Part shown: positions 28,801-38,630 of the stretch, piece after piece
Position numbering within the stretch: position 1 is the first letter of the stretch
Layout: every line of letters begins with the position of its first letter
Source of the DNA: Cyanophora paradoxa
Taxonomy: Eukaryota > Glaucocystophyceae > Cyanophorales > Cyanophoraceae
Length of the DNA stretch: 64,000 nucleotides
Direction of reading: 5' to 3'
NCBI GenBank assembly: GCA_004431415.1
Contig: QPMI01000710.1
Span: 1-64,000 of the forward strand
Notes under the pieces: model-generated
The model's database searches: none
What the model saw: only the letters and a program-made list of their open reading frames with translations
What the model was told of the DNA's origin: nothing
Translations under genes and position numbers: made by a program

Positions 28801-31338
28801 AATTGCAGGGCGGGCATCGATGGCTCATGTGGCTCTGAGAAGGACCGGGAGGCCCCCTCCCCGTGCGCCCTGTGCTCTTCCGCCATACAGCGCCGCTCCT
28901 AACGCGCTCTACATATTTCAAAACACTTATTTCGAGCCCTCATGATCAGTGGTTCCAGCTTGAGCGGGGCAGACTTCAAGGCTCTGGCCGCGTCCCCCGC
29001 CGGCATGTCCCCCCACCCCGAGTTGGTCAGCGACCGCGTTTTCGTTCGAAAAAGGACCTGTTCAAGCGACCTCGCCGCAGGACGTCGACTCGCCGATGGG
29101 GCGCGCCACCCCTTTGCCGGTCTCGCTGCGGCCGTGCCACGTCCTCGTGGCCGAGGTTCGGCTCCCCGCCCCTTGCACTCGGCCTCCCCGGACGATATTG
29201 ATGGTCAAGCACCCTGCAGGACAACCAAATCAACGTCCGGATAGTCCGAACGATGCTGGAGAAGGTGCGTCTGCGGGGACGTGCGAACCGCGATAGGTGC
29301 CCGTATATGTACATCTCATGCTCTGTCAGGCGGGGCACGTGGTGGTGGTGGCCGCGGACGGAGAGGAGGCCGTCGAGGCGTTCCGGAGGGCCGCCGCGAA
29401 TGCTGCAGAGGCCTCCACCTCGGGCTCGGCCCATGACTCGCTCTGGGCGGTGCCTCCGGACCCTTTCGATCAGCCGCCACCGCCACCGCCGGCGCGGCGC
29501 GCATTCGACGTGATTCTCATGGATTGCGAGGCGCACACCACCCCTCTAGATCTCTATTGTTTCCCTCCTGAATCTCTGTCAACAGATGCCCCGCAAGGAC
29601 GGCTTCTCAGCAACGCAAGAAATCCGAGAGATAGAGGCCTCCCTCGGCCTCGCGAGGCACCCCATTGTGGCACGCTTTCTGACGCCGACCTGTGGCTCCC
29701 TGCTGACGGAGCGCAGGCGCTGACGGCGAGTGTGCTGCCCGAGGACGAGAGGCGCTGCTACGACGCCGGCATGGACCACCACGTTGCCAAGCCAGTCGTC
29801 CGGCGCCTGGTGCGTGGGAAGATGCGACTGAGGGCTCTGAGCCGTCGATCGGTTCATGGAGCACGAGCTTCCGCCTGCTGCGCCCTCCGGCGACCAGCGT
29901 CCTCCGCTACGTATACCCGATTGTCCGCCCCCCGGGCCCCCCGGAACCGGGGTACTGGCCGAAGCGTTCCGCTCGCCCAAACTCTCGCCATCGGCCCTGA
30001 CCGATCGAGCCGCGCGGCCTTCGCCCGCGGCCGCGCCTACCCCCCCGACTCCCGCGCTCGAGCCCGTCCCAGCTGCCCCCGTTAGCGTTCGCCCAACGTC
30101 GCGGTCGGCGTCCATTAGCCTGGAGCGCTTGCTGCTTTCGCCCCGCCCCTCGTCAGCTCCGCCGATCCCGCCCCCATCGATATCGTCTGGGCCCCGCAGC
30201 GTGTTGCGCCGTGCCTCGAGCAGCTCCGCACGCCTCGAGTCGTTTTCCGCGGCCCCACCGGACGCCGGCCCCCCGCTCGACGTCCTGGTTGTCGAGGACA
30301 ACCCTGTATGCGAATTTACATTTATATTGCTCCGTCCTGTCCATCGGTCTCCCTTTTTCATTGCGCGCTGCGACAGGTCAATATGAAGGTCCTGACGGCG
30401 ATGCTGGAGGGCGTCGGGTGGATGGTACGTATACGCCGGGTTCTGTTCCGGACTGCTAATTATAATGTGCACGTGCCTGAGCTTCCGAAATCAGGTGACG
30501 AAAGCGCGGGATGGGCAGGAGGCGGTCGAGGCCTTCGAGAGCCGCCTGGGAACCACCGGCTCCCTCATGTTTTCTGCAATTCTCATGGATTGCCAGGCTC
30601 GCTCTTAAGCTTGTCTGTTCGTCTCTTTTTGCATTCCAGTTTCCTTACTTTTGCTGCAGATGCCAAGAATGAACGGGTACCAAGCAGCCGCGAAGATACG
30701 GGAAATCGGTGTGCATGCGCCCCTCTGAACAGGCCCTCGAAGCCCCCCTTACATTGTCTGCAGAGCGACGCCTGGAGCTCCCCAGGCACCCGATAATTGC
30801 CGTCACCGCATACGCGGGTAACCTCTCTATCTCCTTGCCTTCTTTTCCCTCGCTAAAACTCGCTGATCATGTACTTGAATTTTTGCAGCCAATGCAGATG
30901 GTAAGATGCTCTGGTCTCCTTTTCGCGCACAGCGCATTGATATCCCTTGGCTTTGTTCTCTTACTGTGTTACCCCTTGCGACGGTAGACTGTGCACGGTG
31001 CCTCGAGTCCGGCATGGGTGCGCAGTGCTCTCGCCCCCGTCGTTTTCTCTCGCCTCATCCTTGAAATTTTCCTCTCAGATGAGTACACGACGAAGCCTGT
31101 GCGGCGCGATGCTCTCGTGATTTTCCTCCCTCTCCGCTAACACGGTGAAATGTGTACACGTAGGTGAAGCGGGATATGCTGCTGCAACTCGTCCAGGTCC
31201 GATCTCTTTACACAGACAGCTTCTCAACTAAGCGAGCTTATGCATATGCTGCTGCTGCAGGATCGGGCGGCCGTTGCTCTCGCCTGTATCACGCAGAGAA
31301 GCCGGCCACGGGTGCCCGCCCGCACTCAGCAACCCTGA
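22862..31338 (+). CDS. phytochrome-type hybrid histidine kinase with two receiver domains, many exons
   Basis: Red/far-red photoreceptor kinase read from spliced frames. N-terminal PAS: HIGTVQSHGVLI (23112-23147) and ENLGDLIGVPAASVLGGPL. GAF: RCMVYRFEPRKDGLVIAEV, DIPPAARAMFMLNRFRAIPD, SILRSAS, HLDYMQNM. PHY: FWVRGP, MYFREEMTVARKWACKQ, LNPRRSFELW. A PAS domain follows (VPVITLCGEGRMINWNPK). HisKA: FLSTMSHE joined to MRTPLNG across an intron at 27010-27093, then INDILDINRIEAGKL. ATPase: NFLSNGVKFTP, VTDNGVGI, GGTGLGLAICREIA. Receiver 1 has VLVAEDNQIN, ILMDCE, TAS and AKPV; receiver 2 has VLVVEDNPVN, ILMDCQ, TAY and TKPV. Stop at 31336-31338. The GAF has HLDYM where plant-type phytochromes carry the bilin Cys, so the N-terminal Cys in SSDC (22967-22969) is the likely attachment site. 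That would make it a bacteriophytochrome/stramenopile-type receptor. The N-terminal exon joins are the least certain. Confidence 0.88.
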
Positions 31339-32160
31339 TCATCGGTTTCATGCAATTGCATGCCTTTTTATACTTAGTCACCTAGGCCTGTTGTAGTCAA
31401 TTGCAATGCCTTCCTTCTAGATTTCGCACTAGTACTGGCTTGTGATTCTGTATTTTGGACACGGGGACACTGTAAGATACTGTAGGTCCCCCCGTCTCGA
31501 CTGCGTTCGTGTTTTATAATTACCAGCCTTACTGACTTGCAATTGGATGGCACCGGTGTGCGGCCGCGGCCGCGGGACCGGAGGGGCTGGGGGGCGGGGG
31601 GCGGGGGGGGCGAAGCCGCGCGCCGCGGCGGGTTCCGGGGTGGCCGAAGCCAGCCTGCAGGGGCCCGGGGACGGTCGAAGCCCGCGAGGGCAGGGGGGTG
31701 CCCGAAGGCAGCTGAAGCTGCAGGCCTACTAGCTCTAGGCTAGCTATATAGGGGGCAACTGCAGCTAGGCGGATCCGGGAGCGAGCTCGAGGCCTAGGCT
31801 AGTGCTGATCATGATCATGAGACGTCGACTGGGGGAAAGCTTAAGCTCAAAAGGGAGCTCCGCGGCCGGGTAGCTAGAACCAAGCGCTAGCGCTAGCGCG
31901 GGCGCTCATGATCATATGCATCGACCGGCCGGGCGCGCGGCCGCGGACGCGATTTCAAATTCGAATTTCAGCGCTTGCTGCCGGGCCGGGTACACAGTTT
32001 TACAACGTCGCCACTGACTCGCCAGCTGCAGGCGGCGATCGCTAAATCAGGAGGCGTCCGTCGCGATCTGGGTGTGTCGTTGTGTCTAGCGCTAGCCGGC
32101 GGGAAGCGCGCCCTGGGCCAGCTGCAGTTGCGGCTCGCCGGACTGCACGCGGCGCGACAG
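31339..32160. other. intergenic, GC-rich part without supported gene
   Basis: The stretch contains a purine-rich GC run at 31550-31720 with no codon-like structure, and tagctatatag and gatcatgatcatga palindrome clusters. An alternative non-ATG extension of the exonuclease frame runs back to 31975, so an unrecognised first exon may lie here. Confidence 0.4.
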
Positions 32161-32670
32161 ATGGCTATGGCGCCGATCTTCTTAGTGAACACTATCGAAG
32201 CGTCTTCCCAAGCGCTTCTTCGTCTCCAGGGCGCGCCCAGACTCGCCGTCGACTGCGAGGGCGTCGATCTGAGCAGACGTGGGCGCCTCTGCCTCGTGCA
32301 GGTGCGTGATATCGATATCGATACTTGCGCGTTGGGGGCTGCGACCTGCACCTGCTGTGTCTGGTCCGCGCACTCTAGATCTGCAGCTGATCCCGACGAC
32401 CCGCGGCCGGCCCCGCGCGCGCGGCGCGGCTGCTGCGCAGGTCGCCGACCCTCGGGACGGGACGGTGCACATCTTCGACGTCGTGGCGCTCGGGGGCCTT
32501 CCCCAGGTGCTCCGCCCCGCCCCGCCGGGCGCTCCCGGCCGGCTCGTCGTTCGCTGCCGGTGCCGAGCCGCGCGCGCGGGGCCGGGTCGGGCAGTTCCTC
32601 GTCGCGATCCTCGGCGACCCGCGCGTCCTGAAGATCTTCCACGACTGCAGGCAGGACAGCGACGCCGTGC

Positions 32671-32711
<41 letters not shown>

Positions 32712-33339
32712 CCCCGCCCCGGCCCTTCGGAGCCGACGGCGCCCGGCCCCGGGGCGGCCGGCAGCTCTACCACCAGTGCGGGGTGGCGCTGGCGAACGTG
32801 CTGGACACGCAGCTCTGCGACGCGCTGCACCAGCAGCTCCGCACCGGCCGCCTCCCGCCCTTCGTCTCGGGCCTCAAGAAGCTCCTCGAGCTGCACGTCC
32901 CGCACCTCGTGCCGCCCGACGCCGCCCAGCTCAAGGCCTCCGTCTCCGCCGGCTTCGACGCCGACCTCCGCCTCTGGGAGCGCCGGCCCCTGCCCCAGCA
33001 CCTCCTCCTGCGCGCCCCTTCCCCACCCCAGTCCACCTCTGGCGCGCCTCTGACTCGCTCCCTTCGGGCAGGTACGCCGCGTACGACGTCGCGCTGCTGG
33101 GGGCGCTGGCGGACCACCTCACGGCCGGCTTCCACCCGCTCCACCTCGAGGCTGCCCGGCGTGCCTCCGCCCGCTACGTCGCCCTCTTCCGGTGCCCCGC
33201 CCCCCGTAGCCCCCGCCAGACCCGCGTCGGCCTCTGCTCAGCGGCTACGCTCAGGGACGCCCCGGAGGCGAACGACCGGCAGACGCCGGGCGGCCGCGGG
33301 CGCGAGAACGCCCGCCTCGACCCCGCCCTCTTCGCGTAG
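32161..33339 (+). CDS. EXD1-like DEDDy 3'-5' exonuclease, multi-exon
   Basis: The three exonuclease motifs of the WRN/Egalitarian/EXD1 branch of the DnaQ fold are present. They are LAVDCEGVDL (ExoI, Asp-x-Glu, first exon), IFHDCRQDSDALYHQCGV across an intron (ExoII), and YAAYDVALLG (ExoIII with Tyr, so DEDDy). LANVLDTQ after ExoII is the usual EXD1 continuation. These enzymes trim RNA or DNA 3' ends with two metal ions. The in-frame ATG at 32161 (MAMAPIFLVNTIEASSQ) gives a natural start just before the domain. Introns begin at 32302, at about 32507 and at the gtgcgtgcccc run near 32668, among others. The intron after DSDA contains 37 consecutive C. The last exon ends RLDPALFA at 33339. Confidence 0.8.
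32674..32710 (+). repeat. 37-nt poly-C tract in an intron
   Basis: An uninterrupted C run directly follows the 5' splice site gtgcgtg of the exonuclease gene. Similar intronic runs occur at 45082-45108 and 57921-57957, each on the sense strand of its gene. Confidence 0.9.
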
Positions 33340-33624
33340 CCCCCCCCACCCCCCTCTTCCCTCCTTGCGCCTGCAGTCCTAGTACCCCTTCCACCTCCAG
33401 TTCTAGTACCCCTCCGGCCGCGTCCCGGCTCTCCCACGCACAGGCGCTTGTACCATCCACCTGTCTCCTTGCATATTTAATCATACTCTAACGGAAGTAA
33501 ACTAACAAATGAAAGAAAAGGGCGCCAGAATAAGGGCGCGCCGGCGCCGCGGATCGAATGCAGGCATCCGACTCTAATCTCGCGAGCTGACGAGTTCCGG
33601 AGGCCGGCGCTCGGCGCCGGTGGC
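33340..33624. other. short intergenic gap between convergent genes
   Basis: This gap holds the 3' ends of the exonuclease gene (plus) and of the unknown gene (minus). The tail ccttgcatatttaatcatactctaacgg near 33465 is the only AT-rich part and may contain 3'-end signals. Confidence 0.4.
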
Positions 33625-34480
33625 TCAGGAGGCGGTGTCGTCGACGAGCTCGAGGGTGAGGTAGACGATGCGCATCCACTGCGCCCCGCCGAGAAGCCCC
33701 GTGAGAAGGCGGGGGCAAGAGGGGCCGGGGGAGAAGCTTAAAAGGGGCGGGCCTGGGAGCGGATGGAGGCCTCGACGGTGGAGAGGCCCGTCTCGCCCTC
33801 GTCGAGCAGCAGCGTCTGCTCCAGCTTCAGCGCGTCCAGCTTGTACCCCTTCCGCCGCGACTCGATCACCCCCAGCACCAGCTGCTCCAGCCCCTGCACC
33901 CCCCGCTCGTCCCCGGGGGGGCGGAGAGGGTGTGGGGGCGGGGGGTACGGCACCCTCGGGTCCACGACGACGGGGCGGGTCCAGTTCTCGTTGTCGCGCG
34001 GCCGGTACCGCACCGCGTTCAGCGTGAGGACTGCGCGGCGGGCGTCGGAAGGGGGTACAGGCGGGTCGCGGACAGGAGGCGGGGGCGAGGGGGGTACGGC
34101 GCACAGACGAGGGTGATCCAGATGGCGCGGATCTCCTTCTCCTCCTCGTTCAGGCGGATGAACTCGTCCAGCTGCGCCCCGCGCCGGTTAACGGGCGGGG
34201 CGGGGCGCGGGGCGCGGGGCGCGGGGCGCGCCTGGGCGTTGCCGGTGATGATCTCGTTGGACATGAGCTCGAGCTTGAGGGCCTCAATCGTGTACCCCCG
34301 CAGGTACGCGACGACCACCGCGCGCAGGAACTCCTTCATCGAGTCCGTGTAGCCGTCCCCCACGCCTGCGCCAGCCGGCACGCGCCGCTCAGCCCGGCAC
34401 GCGTCGGCGTACGTCGCTGGGCTCGGCTCGCCTGCGCTGTAGAGGTAGAACCACGTTTTCCGGAACGCGAGCTCCAGCAT
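33625..34480 (-). CDS. unknown protein with a duplicated alpha-helical motif, multi-exon
   Basis: Read from the minus strand with GC-rich introns removed. The exons give MLELAFRKTWFYLYS, then SMKEFLRAVVVAYLRGYTIE and ALKLELMSNEIITG, then RRGAQLDEFIRLNEEEKEIR and AIWITLVC. Next come LNAVRYRPRDNENWTRPVVV, then VQGLEQLVLGVIESRRKGYK, LDALKLEQTLLLDEG and finally MRIVYLTLELVDDTAS. Two segments repeat the same helix pattern (RGYTIEALKLEL and KGYKLDALKLEQ), so the protein has two related halves. I do not recognise the family; alpha-helical proteins of this style occur in algal plastids, but that is only an impression. The start (MLELAF, ATG at 34480) is uncertain because an upstream exon may exist. 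Confidence 0.6.
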
Positions 34481-35123
34481 CGCCGTGATGGGCTGCGGCG
34501 CGGCACGGCACGCGCGTGAGCACACGCCTCGCCGAACGGCGGCGCGCGAGGAGGAGAGCGGATCGGATCGGCGCGCCTTCCCTGCGTCTGAAGGAGATGG
34601 TCCGGGGCTCGGCTCTGGGCCGTCCGCCTCGATCCCGCAGGAGATCTGTGGCAACCAGACCCGCCGCTGACCCTGGCAGCTCCGGGAGAGCCCTGAGGTC
34701 GACCAGTGCACGTCTCGTAGCCTGAAACTAACACTCGAAGCCTGCAGCAGCGATCGGCGAAGGCCCGCATCGTGCGCGGAACGATCGGGCGCGTACCAGC
34801 TGCGTGGGTGGTCGCACGCCGGCTCCGGTTGGCGACCTCGAGCATGCACGCACTGCAAGGCGTTGCGGCAACGCCGCACGCTCGCTGCTCAGCGCGGGAC
34901 CCGCCACCACGAAGCAGGCCATTTCTGGGGGTAGGCCTCGCTTCGTTCGCAACGCCAAGCCAAGGTATCCAGCGCGTGTCCAGATATCGATCTCGTCTTG
35001 AAGTTCAAGGGGATGATGATTTAAATTTTACATCTACAACGCGTACGATGTTGAACATACTGACGAAGGGCGCCGGACCCGGCGCGGGGACATAGCCTAG
35101 AACTCGAAGCTACCAAAAAAAGG
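34481..35123. other. intergenic, possible 5' exon of the minus-strand gene
   Basis: Open frames occur on both strands but none resembles a known protein. The AT-rich patch gatgatgatttaaattttacatc near 35015 sits next to the 3' end of the MurJ-like gene. A first exon of the 33625-34480 gene may lie here. Confidence 0.35.
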
Positions 35124-38100
35124 CTACGCCTCGCCGTCGCCGCGGGGCGGGTCGGCGCTCTCCGCAGAGAGGCCGCCGGCGGATGCCGCGGAGCCGCGGA
35201 AGCGCGCGGGGAGCTTGCGCCTCACGAGGGAGACGAAGGTGGCGACCTGCGCGCGGGGGCGCCGCGGGCCTCAGCCACCCGCCCTCTGTCTCGAAGCAGG
35301 CGGGGCGGGGGGGCGGGGACCTCGGGGACACGGAAGAGGACGAGGACGGCGGCGAAGGCGACGACGCCGGAGCCGCCGGCCGCCGCCAGGTGCGCCAGCT
35401 GCGCCGGGTCCGGGTCGGCGAGGCGGGGGCGGGGGAGAGGCGCGCGGGGCGGGGCGGGGCGGGGCGCACCAGCAGCACGACCCCGGGCCCGGGAAGAAGC
35501 GCTGCGGGGGCGGAGCCCGAGCGTCAGGAGGGGCGCGGGGGCGCGGGCGGGCGGGCTCGGGGCGGCACCATGAAGAAGCGGGAGACGGCGGTGGCGGCGG
35601 CGGCGGCGGCGGCGGTGCCGGCGGCGAGGGCCGCCCCCGAGGCCGCCCACTCGGCCAGCGGCAGCCCGGCCTCCTCCGCCGGCTCCGAGGGGTCTGCGGC
35701 CGCCACGCCCGGGCCCGCTCGCTCGGCGGGCTTGCGGGGCCCCAGGGCGCGGGCGCGGGGGGCGGCGCACCGCGGAACTCGTTCTGGAGCTTGCGGTGGA
35801 GGATGGCGAGGAGGACGACCTGCGCGGGCGGGCGCGGGGGCGGGCGCGGGGGCGGGGGCGGCGCGGTGAGACGGCGGGGGCGCAGGAGAGCTGGGGGGCC
35901 GGGCGGGGGCGGACGAGGGAGACGGCGTTGGCGAGGGAGGAGGCGAGGACGAGGCCGGGGGCGCCGAGGGGGCGGATGAGCGCGAAGTCCAGCACGCCGT
36001 TCAGCGCGATGGAGAGCACCTGCGGGGCCCGCTCGGCCCCGGCGGGCCTCGCGCGGCGGGGCGGGGCGGGGCGGGGCGGGGCGGACGGAGTTGCGGAAGG
36101 GGACGGCGCCGTCGCCGAGGGCGTAGAAGACGCGGACGAGGACGTCGCGGGCGAGCCCCGGGAACATCCCCAGCGCGAACATCTGCCCGCCCGCGCTCGG
36201 CGGGGCGGAGCCGGAGAGGGGGGCGGGGGGCAAGGGGGGGGACCTGGAGGGCGGCGGCGACGGCGGCGGAGGCGGCGGCGTCGAAGGCGGCGCGCTCGTA
36301 GACGAGGCGGACGACGGGGAGCGCCAGCGCGAAGGTCACCGCCGCCACCGGCAGCATCGCCAGCCCCGACAGGAAGATCCCCTGCGGGGGGCGTGGGCCG
36401 GCGAGCGGCCGGCGTCTGCGGGGCCGGGGGAGGGCCGGCGGGCACCTGGCGGATGCGGGTCTTGAGCTCCTTGCGGTCGCCGTTGGGCCCCGCGAGGCGC
36501 GAGTAGAGGGGCATCAGCGGCACCAGCAGCATGCTCGACGCGATCCCCACCGGCGTCTGCCCCCGCCGCCGCCGTCACGCGGGAGATCAAAAGGGGCGGG
36601 GGCCGGGGCGGGCCTGGATGAGGAGGTGGGCGTAGGTGAGGGCGGCGGCGGCGCCGTGCGGGACGAAAGACGCGAAGAGGAGGTCCATGTACACGTTGAT
36701 CTGCGCTGCTCTGAGGGGCGGGGGGGGCGGGGGCTGCCGAGGGGGCCGGGGGGCACCTGGCCCATGCCGGAGGAGAGGGTGGCGGGCCCGAGGAGCGAGA
36801 GCACCTCCCGCACGCCCGGCGCCGAGAGGTCCACGCGGGGCCGGAAGAGCCGCCCCACCCGCCCTGCCCGCCCCCTCCACGCCTCAGGACAAATACTACG
36901 GGCGCGGGGGCGGGGCGGGGCGGGGCGGGGCGCGCCGAGGTTGAAGCCGTCGCCCTTGACCACCTCGCCGCCCGCGCGGGCCCCCTCGCCCTCCTCCTGC
37001 TGGTGCCGCCGCCCCGTGATCCCTGCTGCCATTTGCGCCCACACCTGCCCCCGCCCGCCTCAGCCCCGCGCCGGGCTGCTGGCGCGCCGGGCAGCGCCCG
37101 CGGAGCACTCGCCTGGACGAGCCACTGGAGTACGGCGCCGGCGAGGGTCGACCACGCGAGGACCTGCGCAGGCGCCTCAGCGGCCGCGCGCGTGCCGCCG
37201 GGGGGCTGGGGTGCGCGCCATGCCGCCGAGGATGGCGTTCTTGGGGTCGCCCAGCTCCCTGCGTCGGGGAAAAGAAGACGGGGCGCGTGAGGCGCCTCGG
37301 GGCCTCGGGGGCCGGGCAGCGCTGCAAGAAAGAAAGAGAGAGAGAGGGGCGCACTTGAGGCCGACGCGCCACATGAGGAGGGCCATGGCGCCCGCCGTCG
37401 TCGCGCTCGAGAGCAGTGGCGAGACCGACGGGAGCCAGTACAGGTCCCGCGCCCTTGAAGCGAAGGGCAGTGAGGGGGGGGGAAAGAGGAGGAAGGGGGA
37501 GGGGAGGGGCGGACGAGAGGGTGCCGAAGGAGACGCCGATGAGGCCGGAGAGGACGGCCATCGGGGCCATGATCCGCAGCTGCCGCACCGCGATCGCCCT
37601 GCGCGACGAGGGCCCGTGAGGCTGCGGCGCGGGGCGGGCAGGCCGGGGTCGGGGAAGGCGATGGGCCGGACCGGGTGAGGATGGCCTCGGCGGAGCCGGC
37701 GAGGGCGGCCTGGGCGACGCCCGGGGCCGCCATGTCGACGATCGGGCCGGCCGCCCCGATGAGGAGCAGCGTCACGCAGGAGAGCACGCCCCCGACCTGC
37801 CGCAAAGCCCGCGCGGCTCAGCTGGGCGAGGGGCGCGGCGCGGGGGATGGGGGCGCGCCATCGTGGAAATCGTGTCGACGAGGGGGCCGGCCACCCGCGG
37901 GTCGGGGTACTGCGGAGTACCGGGTCAACGGAGGACGATAGGGTACGGGGGAGGCGAGGAAGGGTACCTTGGAGAGGACGGAGACCATCGAGGAGTGGAA
38001 GGGGCCGTTGATGCCGCTGGGGGGGAGGGTTGAGGGGGGTACGTGTACGGACGGGGCCAGGGGCCGGGGCACCCGAGGAGGATGAAGAAGAAGCCGGGTA

Positions 38101-38630
38101 CGACGGAGGCGTAGTTAAAGGCGTTGACGGCGGGGCCCACGCCGAAGGCCGCCGCGATCGCCTGCGGGGGGGTACGCGGTCAGGCGAGGGGCGCGGAGGG
38201 GCTCCAGGCGGGGACGAAGGGGGTACGCGCTTGCTGGCGGACGAGGCCAAAAAGCTTGGAGATGAGGGTACCCAGGGCGACGATGCCGGCGATGCCAGCA
38301 AGGCTCTGCGGAGGGGGGCGGGCGTGATGCCGGGCGGGTCGGGCAAAAGTCGGTCGGGTGTACCTTTCCGCCGGAGGGCTTGTTGGCGGGAGTGGGCGGG
38401 GTGGACGAGGAAGGGGTGGAGGGGCCAGCGGGGGACGCGGGCACCGGCAGCTGCTCCTGCTGCTGCGGTGGCGGCGTCGGCGGCGGGGTGAGACGGCGCA
38501 GAAAGGGGCGGGGCGGGGTGGGGCGGACCGCGCGCTGCTGGGCGGAGGGGCGGGGGAGGATGGCGAGGAAGAGGCGGGCGAGGGCGGCGAGGAAGCGGGC
38601 CAGGGGCGCCCCGACGCCGGCGTGCTGCAT
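35124..38630 (-). CDS. murJ-like: MurJ/MviN-like lipid flippase, about 15 short exons
   Basis: Multi-pass membrane protein of the MOP superfamily that in bacteria flips lipid II for peptidoglycan. Exons in order give SLAGIAGIVALGTLISKLFG, LVRQQ joined to AIAAAFGVGPAVNAFNYAS, VVPGFFFILLGGINGPFHSS, MVSVLSK, LLIGAAGPIVDMAAPGV, RQLRIMAPMAVLSGLIGVSF, YWLPSVSPLLSSATTAGAMA, VYMDLLFASFVPHGAAAALT, VFYALGDGAVPFR and APGLVLASSLANAVSLV. The end is LVRRKLPARFRG with the stop at 35124. The GGINGPFHSSMVSVLSK segment is what I remember for cyanobacterial MurJ, so plastid descent is likely. The intron between VRQQ and AIAAAF starts with GC. The Met at 38630 (MQHAGVGAPLARFL) is only one possible start: the frame is open upstream into the coiled-coil region, so the mature gene may be longer. 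Plastid envelope location is inferred. Confidence 0.8.

Noticed and set aside
31537-31743. Gly/Ala/Arg open frames in the gap before the exonuclease
   Set aside because: Simple GC-rich repeats with overlapping frames on the same strand and no protein-like pattern.
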